DNA from: an uncultured Clostridia bacterium
Lineage (GTDB): Bacteria; Bacillota; Clostridia; Oscillospirales; Ruminococcaceae
Direction of reading: 5' to 3'
Length of the DNA stretch: 27,996 nt
Assembly (NCBI GenBank): GCA_937892655.1
Contig: CALBJC010000052.1
Location: 1-27,996 of the forward strand
The position numbers and the translations under genes were made by a program. The notes under the pieces are model-generated. The model did not search any database. It had not been told where the DNA came from and was given only the letters and a program-made list of their open reading frames with translations. This document shows positions 6,500-13,646 of this stretch, piece after piece. Positions within the stretch are counted from its first letter, which is position 1. Every line of letters starts with the position of its first letter.

Positions 6500-8089
6500 A
6501 TGACTATCAAAGAACAGATTATAAACGGCTCAATGTCGCTTGGTATAGAATTTGGCTCAACAAGAATAAAAGCGGTACTTATCGGTGATGATTTTCTTCC
6601 CGTAGCGCAGGGCGATTATGAATGGGAAAACCGCTTTGAAAACGGCGTGTGGACATACTCTGTAGACGATATTTTAACAGGCCTTTCAGCCTCTTACGAA
6701 AGCCTTTCTGATGATGTTTATAAGAAGTATGGCGTATATATCGAAAAGCTCGGATCTATCGGCATTTCAGCTATGATGCATGGCTATATGGCTTTTGATG
6801 AAAATGATAATCTTTTAGTGCCTTTCAGAACGTGGCGAAATACTATGACGGGTGAAGCGTCAAAGCAGCTTACAGAGCTTTTTGATTATCCTATACCGCA
6901 AAGATGGAGTATCGCTCATCTTTGGCAGGCAATACTCAATGAAGAAGAGCATATCTCAAAAATCAGACATCTTACAACCCTTGCAGGCTACATTCATTAT
7001 CTTCTGAGCGGCAATCGTGTTTTAGGTGTAGGTGAAGCTTCAGGAATGTTCCCGATCGACCTTTCAACCAAGAAATTTGACCAGAAAATGCTAAATCTCT
7101 TGCAGAAAAATATAGTTGAGAAAAACGTAGGAATTAGCCTTGAAGATATCCTTCCTGATGTTTTGGTAGCGGGTGAAAATGCAGGCTTGCTCACAGAGCA
7201 GGGTGCAAAGCTTCTTGATAAGTCGGGTAGACTCAAAGCAGGGGCTTTAATGTGTCCTCCTGAGGGTGATGCAGGTACTGGTATGACCGCTACAAACAGC
7301 ATTGCCCCAAAAACGGGCAACGTTTCAGCAGGCACATCGGTTTTTGCGATGGTGGTGCTTGAAAAGGCGCTTACAAAGGCATATTCTGAAATTGACCTTG
7401 TAACAACACCAAGCGGTGACCTCGTTTCAATGGTTCATTGTAATAACTGCACATCCGATCTCAATGACTGGGTATCACTCATAACCGAGGCAGTAGCGCT
7501 GATGGGCGGTAATACAAATAAGGGCGATATCTACTCAACCCTCATTTCAAATTCTCTGAATGGCGATATGGATTGCGGAGGTCTTTTGTCCTTCAACTAC
7601 CTCTCAGGCGAACATGTTACGGGCTTTGATGAGGGCAGACCTCTGTTTGTAAGAAAGCCTGACAGCAATTTCAATCTTGCAAACTTTATCAAGCTTCATC
7701 TGTATTCATCCTTTGGCGCATTAAAAACAGGTCTTGACATTCTCTTTGAAAAAGAGGGCGTTGTGGTTGAAAAGATTGTCGGTCACGGTGGTCTTTTCAA
7801 AACAAAGGGTGTTGCACAAGCCGTTTTATCATCAGCCTGCAAGGCTCCTGTTTCTGTTATGCAGACAGCGGGTGAGGGCGGCGCATGGGGTATAGCGCTT
7901 TTGGCGTCCTATGCTCTTAATTTTGGTAATGAAACCCTTGCAGAATTTTTGAATAACAGAGTATTCTCAACAGCCGTGATAGATACAGTTATGGCAACAG
8001 ACGCTGAAATTTCAGGCTTTGACAGCTTTATGAAAACATATAAATCAGGTCTTGCCATTGAAAAATCAGCAGTAGAAAATTTAAGATAG
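6500..8089 (+). CDS. FGGY-family carbohydrate kinase, probable L-ribulokinase
   Basis: 529-aa sugar kinase of the ASKHA fold. The N-terminal phosphate-1 motif is LGIEFGSTRIKAVL (14-27); ISAMMHGYMAF follows around residues 89-99; the catalytic region around CPPEGDAGTGM contains a probable catalytic Asp; GNVSAGTSVFAM is the phosphate-2-like motif near 275; and the C-terminal VGHGGLFKTKGVAQAVL is the FGGY adenosine-side signature. Sequence alone gives the FGGY family. Linkage to AraD and arabinosidases points to phosphorylation of L-ribulose, so a ribulokinase of a divergent AraB type is the best inference. Xylulokinase is the main alternative. The SD AAAGAGGAAT lies within the end of the preceding gene; AraD follows 10 bp downstream. 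Confidence 0.88.
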   Translation: MTIKEQIINGSMSLGIEFGSTRIKAVLIGDDFLPVAQGDYEWENRFENGVWTYSVDDILTGLSASYESLSDDVYKKYGVYIEKLGSIGISAMMHGYMAFDENDNLLVPFRTWRNTMTGEASKQLTELFDYPIPQRWSIAHLWQAILNEEEHISKIRHLTTLAGYIHYLLSGNRVLGVGEASGMFPIDLSTKKFDQKMLNLLQKNIVEKNVGISLEDILPDVLVAGENAGLLTEQGAKLLDKSGRLKAGALMCPPEGDAGTGMTATNSIAPKTGNVSAGTSVFAMVVLEKALTKAYSEIDLVTTPSGDLVSMVHCNNCTSDLNDWVSLITEAVALMGGNTNKGDIYSTLISNSLNGDMDCGGLLSFNYLSGEHVTGFDEGRPLFVRKPDSNFNLANFIKLHLYSSFGALKTGLDILFEKEGVVVEKIVGHGGLFKTKGVAQAVLSSACKAPVSVMQTAGEGGAWGIALLASYALNFGNETLAEFLNNRVFSTAVIDTVMATDAEISGFDSFMKTYKSGLAIEKSAVENLR

Positions 8090-8099
8090 GTGACACACA

Positions 8100-8795
8100 A
8101 TGCTTGAAAACTTAAAAAAAGAAGTATATGAAGCAAATATGCTTTTACCAAAATATAACCTTGTAACATTTACCTGGGGCAACGTCAGCGGTATTGACAG
8201 AGAAAAGGGGCTTTTTGTAATAAAGCCGTCAGGTGTTGAGTATGAAAAGCTTACTCCTGATGATATGGTAGTTATGGATCTCGATGGCAATAAGGTAGAG
8301 GGCAGATATAACCCTTCATCAGATACGGCTACTCATTTAGAGCTTTATAAGGCTTTTTCAGAAATAGGCGGCATCGTTCATACCCATTCATCATGGGCAA
8401 CCTCATGGGCACAGGCGGGCAGGGATATCCCTTGCTATGGTACAACCCATGCCGATTATTTTTACGGAAAGATTCCATGTCTTAGAACCCTGACAAAAGA
8501 AGAAATCGACGAGGCTTACGAAAAAAATACAGGACTTTTGATTGTTGAAGCTTTCAAAACTGAATATGATGTTGCGGCAGTGCCTGCTTGTCTTTGTAAA
8601 AACCACGGTCCATTCTCGTGGGGCAAAAAAGCTCACGAGGCAGTACACAATGCCGTAGTCTTAGAAGAATGCGCAAAAATGGCGGCAAGGGCAGAACGTT
8701 TAAATCCTGATATTTTACCAGCCCCTCAGGAGCTGCAGGATAAGCATTATTACCGCAAGCACGGCGCTAATGCCTACTACGGTCAGTCAAAGTAA
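8100..8795 (+). CDS. araD: L-ribulose-5-phosphate 4-epimerase
   Basis: 231-aa class II aldolase/epimerase that converts L-ribulose 5-phosphate to D-xylulose 5-phosphate for entry to the pentose phosphate pathway. Family residues are present: TWGNVSG (25-31), KPSG (42-45), SSDT with Asp75, the zinc ligands His94 and His96 in VHTHSSWA, His169 in KNHGPF, and the C-terminal HYYRKHGANAYYGQ. The length matches E. coli AraD and related epimerases. It is the third gene of the regulator-kinase-epimerase operon. Arabinose isomerase (araA), the usual partner, is not in the window. No clear terminator follows; the next promoter begins within 5 bp of the stop. Confidence 0.96.
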   Translation: MLENLKKEVYEANMLLPKYNLVTFTWGNVSGIDREKGLFVIKPSGVEYEKLTPDDMVVMDLDGNKVEGRYNPSSDTATHLELYKAFSEIGGIVHTHSSWATSWAQAGRDIPCYGTTHADYFYGKIPCLRTLTKEEIDEAYEKNTGLLIVEAFKTEYDVAAVPACLCKNHGPFSWGKKAHEAVHNAVVLEECAKMAARAERLNPDILPAPQELQDKHYYRKHGANAYYGQSK

Positions 8796-8799
8796 TTTA

Positions 8800-8828
8800 T
8801 TGACAAAACTATAAAAATAAGTTATTAT
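8800..8828 (+). promoter_or_regulatory. Promoter of the paralogous two-gene unit
   Basis: TTGACA (8800-8805), 17 bp, TATTAT (8823-8828), directly after the araD stop. Confidence 0.68.
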
Positions 8829-8845
8829 TATCTTAGTATTTATCG

Positions 8846-8940
8846 TTGGGGGAGAAACCCATAACAAAAAACGAAAACGAGAAATATAAAAACTGAATAC
8901 CCATATTACAAAGGGGGAGATACCCATAGCAAAAAACGTA
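8846..8940 (+). repeat. Duplicated translational leader with AUA codons and an 11-codon reading frame
   Basis: Two near-identical blocks: GGGGGAGAAACCCATAACAA (starting at 8848) and GGGGGAGATACCCATAGCAA (starting at 8913), each followed by AAAAACG. A third partial copy, ATACCCATATTACAAA, lies at 8897-8912. Each full block sets an SD-like GGGGGAG about 6 nt before an ATA. From the first ATA (8861) an 11-codon frame (reading TKNENEKYKN after the start) ends in TGA at 8894-8896. The second ATA (8926) opens the long frame. This could be a leader peptide, an operator repeat, or relics of a duplication. Confidence 0.55.
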
Positions 8941-9963
8941 GTTGTAATTGGCAAAACAGGCGAAGTAGTTGGCTCTACCTATCCCAAAAGGGCGGCAGGG
9001 CTTGTCAGAAACGGTCGGGCAGAAAGGCTCGATGATTTTACAATTCGTTTGTTTTCAGAGTCTGACTGTCCGATCGGGAGTATTTCGGAGGATAAGTTAA
9101 TGACTGATAATAAACTATATTTTAACCCAAAAGAGTGGAAACTCAATGAGCAGTGCACCAATAACCGCGCTGAGCGCTCTTACATCACAGGGCTTGACGG
9201 AAAGCTCGTGCAGATTTATACTCTGGGTGACTGGGGCTATAACTGGACAGAGATCTACAGAGAGGTCGATTGTGAGCCTGATAAGGAGTATACTTTTACC
9301 TTCTGGCTCAATGGCGGTGAGAATGACCGCTACAACGAAACCTGCCAGTTTCGTATATGCTATGAAGATGGTGTAGGCGATATTGTCTATAAGCTAAACC
9401 GCAACACTATCCCGTACAAAAAGCATATAAACGGCTGGTATCTGTATGAAATCCCGTTTGTTGCAGAGCAGAAAAAGGTGATAATGAAATTCGTTTCAAT
9501 GTCAGCGTATATGTCTGTAATGCCGGCACTTGATGTGTCAGAGTATGACGGTATTGTAGATGACCATATCCCGCAGGGTAAGCCACAGAGGCATAACATC
9601 ATCTTTTCAGATGGCTGGCCTACCGATAAGTGGTATAAGGGTAATTACGATACTGCTCAAAAACAGCAAAGTGTCTTTGGTACAAAGTTTGTAGATGTGA
9701 TTACAAACGCATTTTCGCCGAATATCCATAATGGCGCTAGCGTCAATTATAATCATGGCGTTGATATGTCGCTCAATTCTCAGATACGTCAGAGAGTATC
9801 GGGTATGACAAATGAGCTTGTTGACGAAATAGTTGATGAAATTATGGATGAAATTGAAGAAGAGCTCCGAGGTGAGCTTGACGGTATGAAGTATGAGATA
9901 ATCGAAGAATATCGTCAGAGCATCAAAGAAGAAATTATAAAGAATATGAAAGTTGAGGGTTAA
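8926..9963 (+). CDS. Unknown protein: YPKRA-type N-terminal segment, beta-rich middle, acidic coiled-coil C terminus
   Basis: Read from ATA at 8926 the product is 345 aa. ATG at 9100 (with GGAGG upstream) and TTG at 9049 are later alternatives. I prefer 8926 because the first ~45 residues (AKNVVVIGKTGEVVGSTYPK, then RAAGLVRNGRAERL) match, from memory, a segment common at the N terminus of many uncharacterised clostridial proteins, and GGGGGAG precedes the ATA. Residues ~60-240 look like a beta-sandwich (DWGYNWTEIYREVDC, FTFWLNGGENDRYNETCQF, INGWYLYEIPF). Residues ~285-345 are highly acidic and helical (VDEIVDEIMDEIEEEL), a likely coiled coil. No signal peptide or catalytic motif is seen. The middle is paralogous to the next gene's product, 3 bp downstream. 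Function unknown; a binding or scaffold role is only a guess. Confidence 0.72.
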   Translation: MAKNVVVIGKTGEVVGSTYPKRAAGLVRNGRAERLDDFTIRLFSESDCPIGSISEDKLMTDNKLYFNPKEWKLNEQCTNNRAERSYITGLDGKLVQIYTLGDWGYNWTEIYREVDCEPDKEYTFTFWLNGGENDRYNETCQFRICYEDGVGDIVYKLNRNTIPYKKHINGWYLYEIPFVAEQKKVIMKFVSMSAYMSVMPALDVSEYDGIVDDHIPQGKPQRHNIIFSDGWPTDKWYKGNYDTAQKQQSVFGTKFVDVITNAFSPNIHNGASVNYNHGVDMSLNSQIRQRVSGMTNELVDEIVDEIMDEIEEELRGELDGMKYEIIEEYRQSIKEEIIKNMKVEG

Positions 9964-9966
9964 TAT

Positions 9967-10665
9967 ATGTTTTTAAGATTTAATGTAGATGAATGGGGCA
10001 TTGAGGGCAGAACAACAAGTGGTATAGGTATTATAAAGCAGGTAAAGTTTTATAATAACGAGATGGTCGATGGCTTTCAGGTAGGTAACTGGCGCTGGGA
10101 CTGGTCTATTATCAAAACTATCATAACCCCTAAAAAGAATACTGATTACACCTTTGCATTCTGGCTCAATGGCGGTGAAAACGACCGTTTTGATGAGGTT
10201 TGTGAGTTTGAAATGTGGTCTGATGAAGATTATGAAAACAGAGATACATACAAGCTCAACCGTGAATTTATAAAGCCTGTAAAGATTGTAAACGGCTGGA
10301 ATTTATATGAATTTAATTTCAATTCAGGTAACGCTGAAAAGATGACACTCAGATTCAACGTATGCGGTGCGCCTACAACTATCGTTGAGGCTTTGCCTGT
10401 TGAAAACTATGCTGAGCTTATTTCAGAAGAGTCAGACCCACAGAGAACTCAGCGTCATAACTGTGTTTTTGAAAATGGATTTTATGAAGAAAACAGCCAG
10501 AACAATGCTTCTCAGAGCATTCTAGACACCAACATTTTTTCAATGCATAAGTCACTTGGTGGCAACAACAATATCGGTATTGATATAACTGTAAGACATC
10601 TGCTTTATACAGCAGGCATCATCGGTGGTATATCGCTTCTGAGAAAAGCTTTTAAAAAGAAATAA
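9967..10665 (+). CDS. Unknown protein paralogous to its upstream neighbour, with C-terminal membrane segment
   Basis: 232 aa. Its core repeats that of the preceding protein: GNWRWDWSIIKTIITPKKNT, then FAFWLNGGENDRFDEVCEFE, YKLNREF, VNGWNLYEFNF, and a closing QRHNCVFENGF matching PQRHNIIFSDGW next door. It lacks the YPKRA N-terminal segment and the coiled coil. It ends in a hydrophobic helix (HLLYTAGIIGGISLL) plus a basic tail RKAFKKK, which suggests C-terminal membrane anchoring with the body in the cytoplasm, since no signal peptide is present. The SD GAGGG lies in the end of the upstream gene, so the two are co-translated. Function not recognised. Confidence 0.82.
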   Translation: MFLRFNVDEWGIEGRTTSGIGIIKQVKFYNNEMVDGFQVGNWRWDWSIIKTIITPKKNTDYTFAFWLNGGENDRFDEVCEFEMWSDEDYENRDTYKLNREFIKPVKIVNGWNLYEFNFNSGNAEKMTLRFNVCGAPTTIVEALPVENYAELISEESDPQRTQRHNCVFENGFYEENSQNNASQSILDTNIFSMHKSLGGNNNIGIDITVRHLLYTAGIIGGISLLRKAFKKK

Positions 10666-10686
10666 GCCGTAAAAAGCGGCATAAAA

Positions 10687-10710
10687 ACAGCCGCCATTAT
10701 TGGCGGCTGT
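10687..10710 (+). terminator. Intrinsic terminator after the paralogous pair
   Basis: Perfect 10-bp stem ACAGCCGCCA / TGGCGGCTGT with a TTAT loop, followed by TATGTTTTAT. A preceding GCGGC (10675-10679) could pair with GCCGC (10690-10694) as an alternative fold. The hairpin lies 27 bp upstream of the deoD start. Confidence 0.7.
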
Positions 10711-10736
10711 TATGTTTTATAAAGGAGGAAAAATCT

Positions 10737-11444
10737 ATGAGTACACATATTGAAGCTATAAAAGGTGACATCGCAAAAACCGTTTTAATGCCTGGTGACC
10801 CTCTGAGAGCAAAGTTTATCGCAGAAAACTTCTTAGAAGATGTTATCTGCTATAACGATGTAAGAAATATGTTCGGGTTTACAGGTACCTATAAGGGTAA
10901 GCGTGTATCCGTTCAGGGTAGCGGTATGGGTGCGCCATCTATCGGTATCTACTCATACGAGCTTTTCTCTGAATATGATGTTGAAAGTATTATAAGGGTA
11001 GGTACAGCGGGCGCTATCTCTGATAAGGTTGATATAAGAGATATAGTTATAGCGCAGGGTGCCTGCACAAATTCAAATTTTGCATATCAGTATCGTCTGC
11101 CGGGCGTGTATGCCCCTATTGCCGATTTTTCATTGCTCAGAAAAGCAGTAGAATGCGCTGATAAAATGGGCGTAAAATACGAGGTAGGCAACGTTTTTAC
11201 ATCTGATATGTTTTATGATGACAGTATGTCTTTATCAGAATGGCGAAAGATGAATAATGTTTTAGCTGTTGAAATGGAAACAGCGGCACTCTATCTCAAT
11301 GCCGCAAGGCTCAATAAAAAAGCGCTTACAATCTGTACTATCTCAGACTGTCCGTTTAAAAATACCGAAACTACAGCTGACGAGCGTGAAAAGTCATTTA
11401 CGCAGATGATGCTCTTAGCGCTTGAAACTGCAGTAGGTGAGTAA
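10737..11444 (+). CDS. deoD: Purine-nucleoside phosphorylase, DeoD type
   Basis: 235-aa cytoplasmic phosphorylase that splits purine (deoxy)nucleosides into base and (deoxy)ribose 1-phosphate. It belongs to the hexameric bacterial PNP-I family: THIEA at the N terminus, the phosphate-binding MPGDPLRAKFIAE (18-30) with Gly20 and Arg24, QGSGMGAPSIGIYSYEL (60-76), IIRVGTAGAI (85-94), VEMETAAL with Glu179 and Glu181, and catalytic Asp204 in TISDCPF. The numbering coincides with the E. coli enzyme and the length is typical. The SD AAAGGAGG precedes the ATG. It is one base upstream of a Nudix hydrolase gene, with a second Nudix after it, so a nucleotide-metabolism operon is likely. Confidence 0.97.
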   Translation: MSTHIEAIKGDIAKTVLMPGDPLRAKFIAENFLEDVICYNDVRNMFGFTGTYKGKRVSVQGSGMGAPSIGIYSYELFSEYDVESIIRVGTAGAISDKVDIRDIVIAQGACTNSNFAYQYRLPGVYAPIADFSLLRKAVECADKMGVKYEVGNVFTSDMFYDDSMSLSEWRKMNNVLAVEMETAALYLNAARLNKKALTICTISDCPFKNTETTADEREKSFTQMMLLALETAVGE

Positions 11445-11445
11445 T

Positions 11446-11964
11446 ATGGCAGAGCTATGGGATGGCTATTATGCCGATGGAACGCTTTCAGGTGATACCT
11501 TCGAGCGTGGTAAGAATGATATTCCAAAAGGTCAGTATCATCTTGTATGCGATATTTTAGTAAGGCATGAAGACGGCGATTACCTTTTGATGAAAAGGTC
11601 GTATGAAAAAGAAAAATACGGCGGCTTTTATGAAGCATCCGCTGGTGGCAGCGCTATAAAGGGTGAAGATAAATACGCTTGCGCATACCGTGAACTTTTT
11701 GAAGAAACGGGCGTTAAGGGTGATAACCTCAGAGAATTATCAAGGTTTGTATTTGATGAAAAGCAATGTATCTTCTTTTCGTTTTTATGCATAACAAACT
11801 GCGATAAATCGTCAATAACCCTGCAAGAGGGCGAAACTATCGGCTATAAATGGGTGAGTGAAGAAGAGTTTATAGAGTTTGTAAACTCAGATAAAATCAT
11901 CTATGGTCAGAAAAAACGATATATGAGCTATTTTGATAAAATGGGCTATATCAGACAGGAGTAA
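11446..11964 (+). CDS. Nudix hydrolase
   Basis: 172-aa Nudix pyrophosphatase. A complete Nudix box spans residues 68-90: Gly68, Glu74, Arg82-Glu83-Leu84, Glu86-Glu87, Gly89-Val90. These are the metal and diphosphate-handling residues of the family. The N-terminal part (YHLVCDILVRHEDGDYLLMK) is the usual first strands. I chose ATG at 11446, one base after the deoD TAA, with AGGTGAG upstream; a GTG at 11437 inside deoD is less likely. The substrate (nucleoside diphosphate derivative) cannot be read from sequence. A second, different Nudix gene follows 2 bp downstream. Confidence 0.9.
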   Translation: MAELWDGYYADGTLSGDTFERGKNDIPKGQYHLVCDILVRHEDGDYLLMKRSYEKEKYGGFYEASAGGSAIKGEDKYACAYRELFEETGVKGDNLRELSRFVFDEKQCIFFSFLCITNCDKSSITLQEGETIGYKWVSEEEFIEFVNSDKIIYGQKKRYMSYFDKMGYIRQE

Positions 11965-11966
11965 TT

Positions 11967-12488
11967 ATGCGAACACTTTTTGTTATCGATAAGAAAAACT
12001 ATATCGAAAATGGCTCCGTAGGCTACCGCCCTTCTGTAAGAGGTATTATCATAAAGGATGATAAAATAGCCCTTATCTACAGCAAGAAATTCAACTACTA
12101 CAAATTCCCGGGCGGCGGAATAGACGAGGGCGAAAGCCACATACAAACTCTTATCCGAGAGGTTAAAGAAGAAAGCGGTCTTGATGTAAAGCCCAACACT
12201 ATCAAGGAGTTTGGCTATGTTCAGCGCATAGAAAAGGGAATGATCGAAGATATTTTTGTACAGGAAAATTTCTATTATCTTTGTGAAACTGATGACACTA
12301 TCGGTAGTCAATCCCTTGATGACTATGAAGATGAAGAAGGCTTTGAGCTTCAGTTTGTAACCCCACAGTATGCAATAGATGTGAACGAAAAGGGCATACA
12401 CGATGAAAAAAGCAGAAAATCAACCTTCAACGGTATGCTAGAGCGTGACACCAGAGTTTTAAAAATGATAATCGAAGAGCTGATGTAA
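11967..12488 (+). CDS. Nudix hydrolase, second of a tandem pair
   Basis: 173-aa Nudix protein. The box runs from Gly50 through Glu56, Arg64-Glu65-Val66, Glu68-Glu69, Gly71-Leu72, preceded by YYKFPGGGIDEGES, a standard arrangement. It is not a close copy of the first Nudix protein, so this is probably not a recent duplication. The gene starts 2 bp after the previous stop, with GGAG in the end of that gene as SD. It likely shares the deoD transcript. Substrate unknown. Confidence 0.9.
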   Translation: MRTLFVIDKKNYIENGSVGYRPSVRGIIIKDDKIALIYSKKFNYYKFPGGGIDEGESHIQTLIREVKEESGLDVKPNTIKEFGYVQRIEKGMIEDIFVQENFYYLCETDDTIGSQSLDDYEDEEGFELQFVTPQYAIDVNEKGIHDEKSRKSTFNGMLERDTRVLKMIIEELM

Positions 12489-12590
12489 AACAAACTATGT
12501 TGTTTAATAAAGGAGTGACTACAAAAGACATTTACTATTCTTGAATATTGATTACTATGATAATACAAAATTTAAGAAAGGAATGATATT

Positions 12591-13337
12591 GTGAATTATT
12601 TGGATAAAACGCTTGAATATTATTCTGAATGGCTTGGAAAAGAAAAGATATTATTTAATGCATTTGATAAAGTACAGTATGTGTATTCAAGCAGTAGAAA
12701 TGAGCCTCAGTATGGTTATGGACAAGCTTTCGATTTGTACATATTTATTAAAGACGATAAAATTATCGTTTCTTATGGAGATAAGGCGAAGGGGAAAATA
12801 GCTGAGGTAAAAAAGTATTTAAATATCAATATGTCTGCAAATGATGTGCGGCTGTTGATAAGCGAAATATATGGTAAAGGACCTGCATATAATATAAAGT
12901 ATGTTTTTGATAACGAAAAAATCGTTGACAAAAGAGCTGTAACGTTAAATAAAGAACATTACAGTAAATATGAAGACTTCTTTAAGAAATGTAATCCCGA
13001 CTGCAATAGTATTGATTGGTTAGAAGAATATTTTAATGAAATGGTAGTTGAAAACTTATGTGTTGGTGTGTTTGATGGTGAAGCATTAGCCAGCTGTACT
13101 GATGCTCCAAGTATGCCATATATGGAACAAGAGGTGCAAGAAATAGGTATCAATACGTTGCCTGAATATAGAGGCAAGGGGTATGCTACGAGTGCGTGTC
13201 GAAAATGCGTATGTGAAATATTGAAAAACAAAAAGGTCCCACAATGGTCAACTTCGGTTGACAATATTGCGTCGCAAAAGCTGGCTAACAGATGCGGATT
13301 TATCAAACTTGCAGATGTAATTACGCTGACTTTATAA
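12591..13337 (+). CDS. GNAT-family N-acetyltransferase
   Basis: 248-aa acetyltransferase. The C-terminal half carries the GNAT core: a strand VGVFDGEALASCTDAP, then VQEIGINTLPEYRGKGYATS with the acetyl-CoA pyrophosphate loop RGKGYA at residues 194-199, followed by SVDNIASQKLANRCGF, the motif-B helix. The first ~120 residues are not recognised. It starts at GTG 12591 with AAGGAATG upstream. Codon use is clearly more A/T-rich than the Nudix genes and a 102-bp gap separates them, so it may be a separately acquired gene. The acceptor substrate is unknown. Confidence 0.83.
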   Translation: MNYLDKTLEYYSEWLGKEKILFNAFDKVQYVYSSSRNEPQYGYGQAFDLYIFIKDDKIIVSYGDKAKGKIAEVKKYLNINMSANDVRLLISEIYGKGPAYNIKYVFDNEKIVDKRAVTLNKEHYSKYEDFFKKCNPDCNSIDWLEEYFNEMVVENLCVGVFDGEALASCTDAPSMPYMEQEVQEIGINTLPEYRGKGYATSACRKCVCEILKNKKVPQWSTSVDNIASQKLANRCGFIKLADVITLTL

Positions 13338-13351
13338 AAATTTGGCTAAAT

Positions 13352-13386
13352 AAACCCCGCAGAGAATTAGCTTCTCTGCGGGGTTT
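13352..13386. terminator. Bidirectional terminator between the GNAT and GH51 operons
   Basis: Perfect 15-bp stem AAACCCCGCAGAGAA / TTCTCTGCGGGGTTT with a 5-nt loop. T-rich sequence follows on both strands (AAATTTTATT on plus, ATTTAGCC on minus), serving convergent genes. Confidence 0.85.
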
Positions 13387-13394
13387 AAATTTTA

Positions 13395-13646
13395 TTACCA
13401 TTTTTTAATCTCATGAGGGCAATACTGCGCCTTCTTAGCGGCTCTTAGCTCTACAAAGCAGCCGCATTTTGCGCACATTCCGTCTGCAAGCTCATCACAG
13501 CTCTTGCAGATTTCAAGCCTTCTTTTATATTCATTGTCATCAGCCTTTTTATCAGGCGGCAAAAGGTCGATGAGCTCATAAACATTTGAGTAAACCTTAT
13601 CCTTGTCGATCTCTGATAAAAGGCATTTTCTGCATATCGGCTTCAT
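13395..13646 (-). CDS. Small cysteine-rich protein, DUF6171-like
   Basis: 83 aa from ATG at 13646, which overlaps the TAA of the GH51 gene as TAATG, so it is translated by coupling; the longer frame to 13676 would invade GH51. Cysteines come in pairs: CRKC at 5-8, CKSC near 47-50, CAKCGC near 58-63, and a final Cys (QYCPHE), suggesting one or two structural zinc sites. The pattern EYKRRLEICKSCDEL plus VELRAAKKAQYCP matches, from memory, a small family in Clostridia called DUF6171. No function is known to me. Its coupling to an arabinofuranosidase gene may be incidental. Confidence 0.8.
   Translation of the reverse strand: MKPICRKCLLSEIDKDKVYSNVYELIDLLPPDKKADDNEYKRRLEICKSCDELADGMCAKCGCFVELRAAKKAQYCPHEIKKW

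Noticed and set aside
9049..9051. TTG as the start of the coiled-coil protein
   Set aside because: It has no SD and falls at the end of a coding segment recognisable upstream; ATA 8926 or ATG 9100 are better.
12515..12544. GTG-started 9-codon frame with AAAGGA upstream, before the GNAT gene
   Set aside because: Too short to support; could be a relic or leader, no further evidence.
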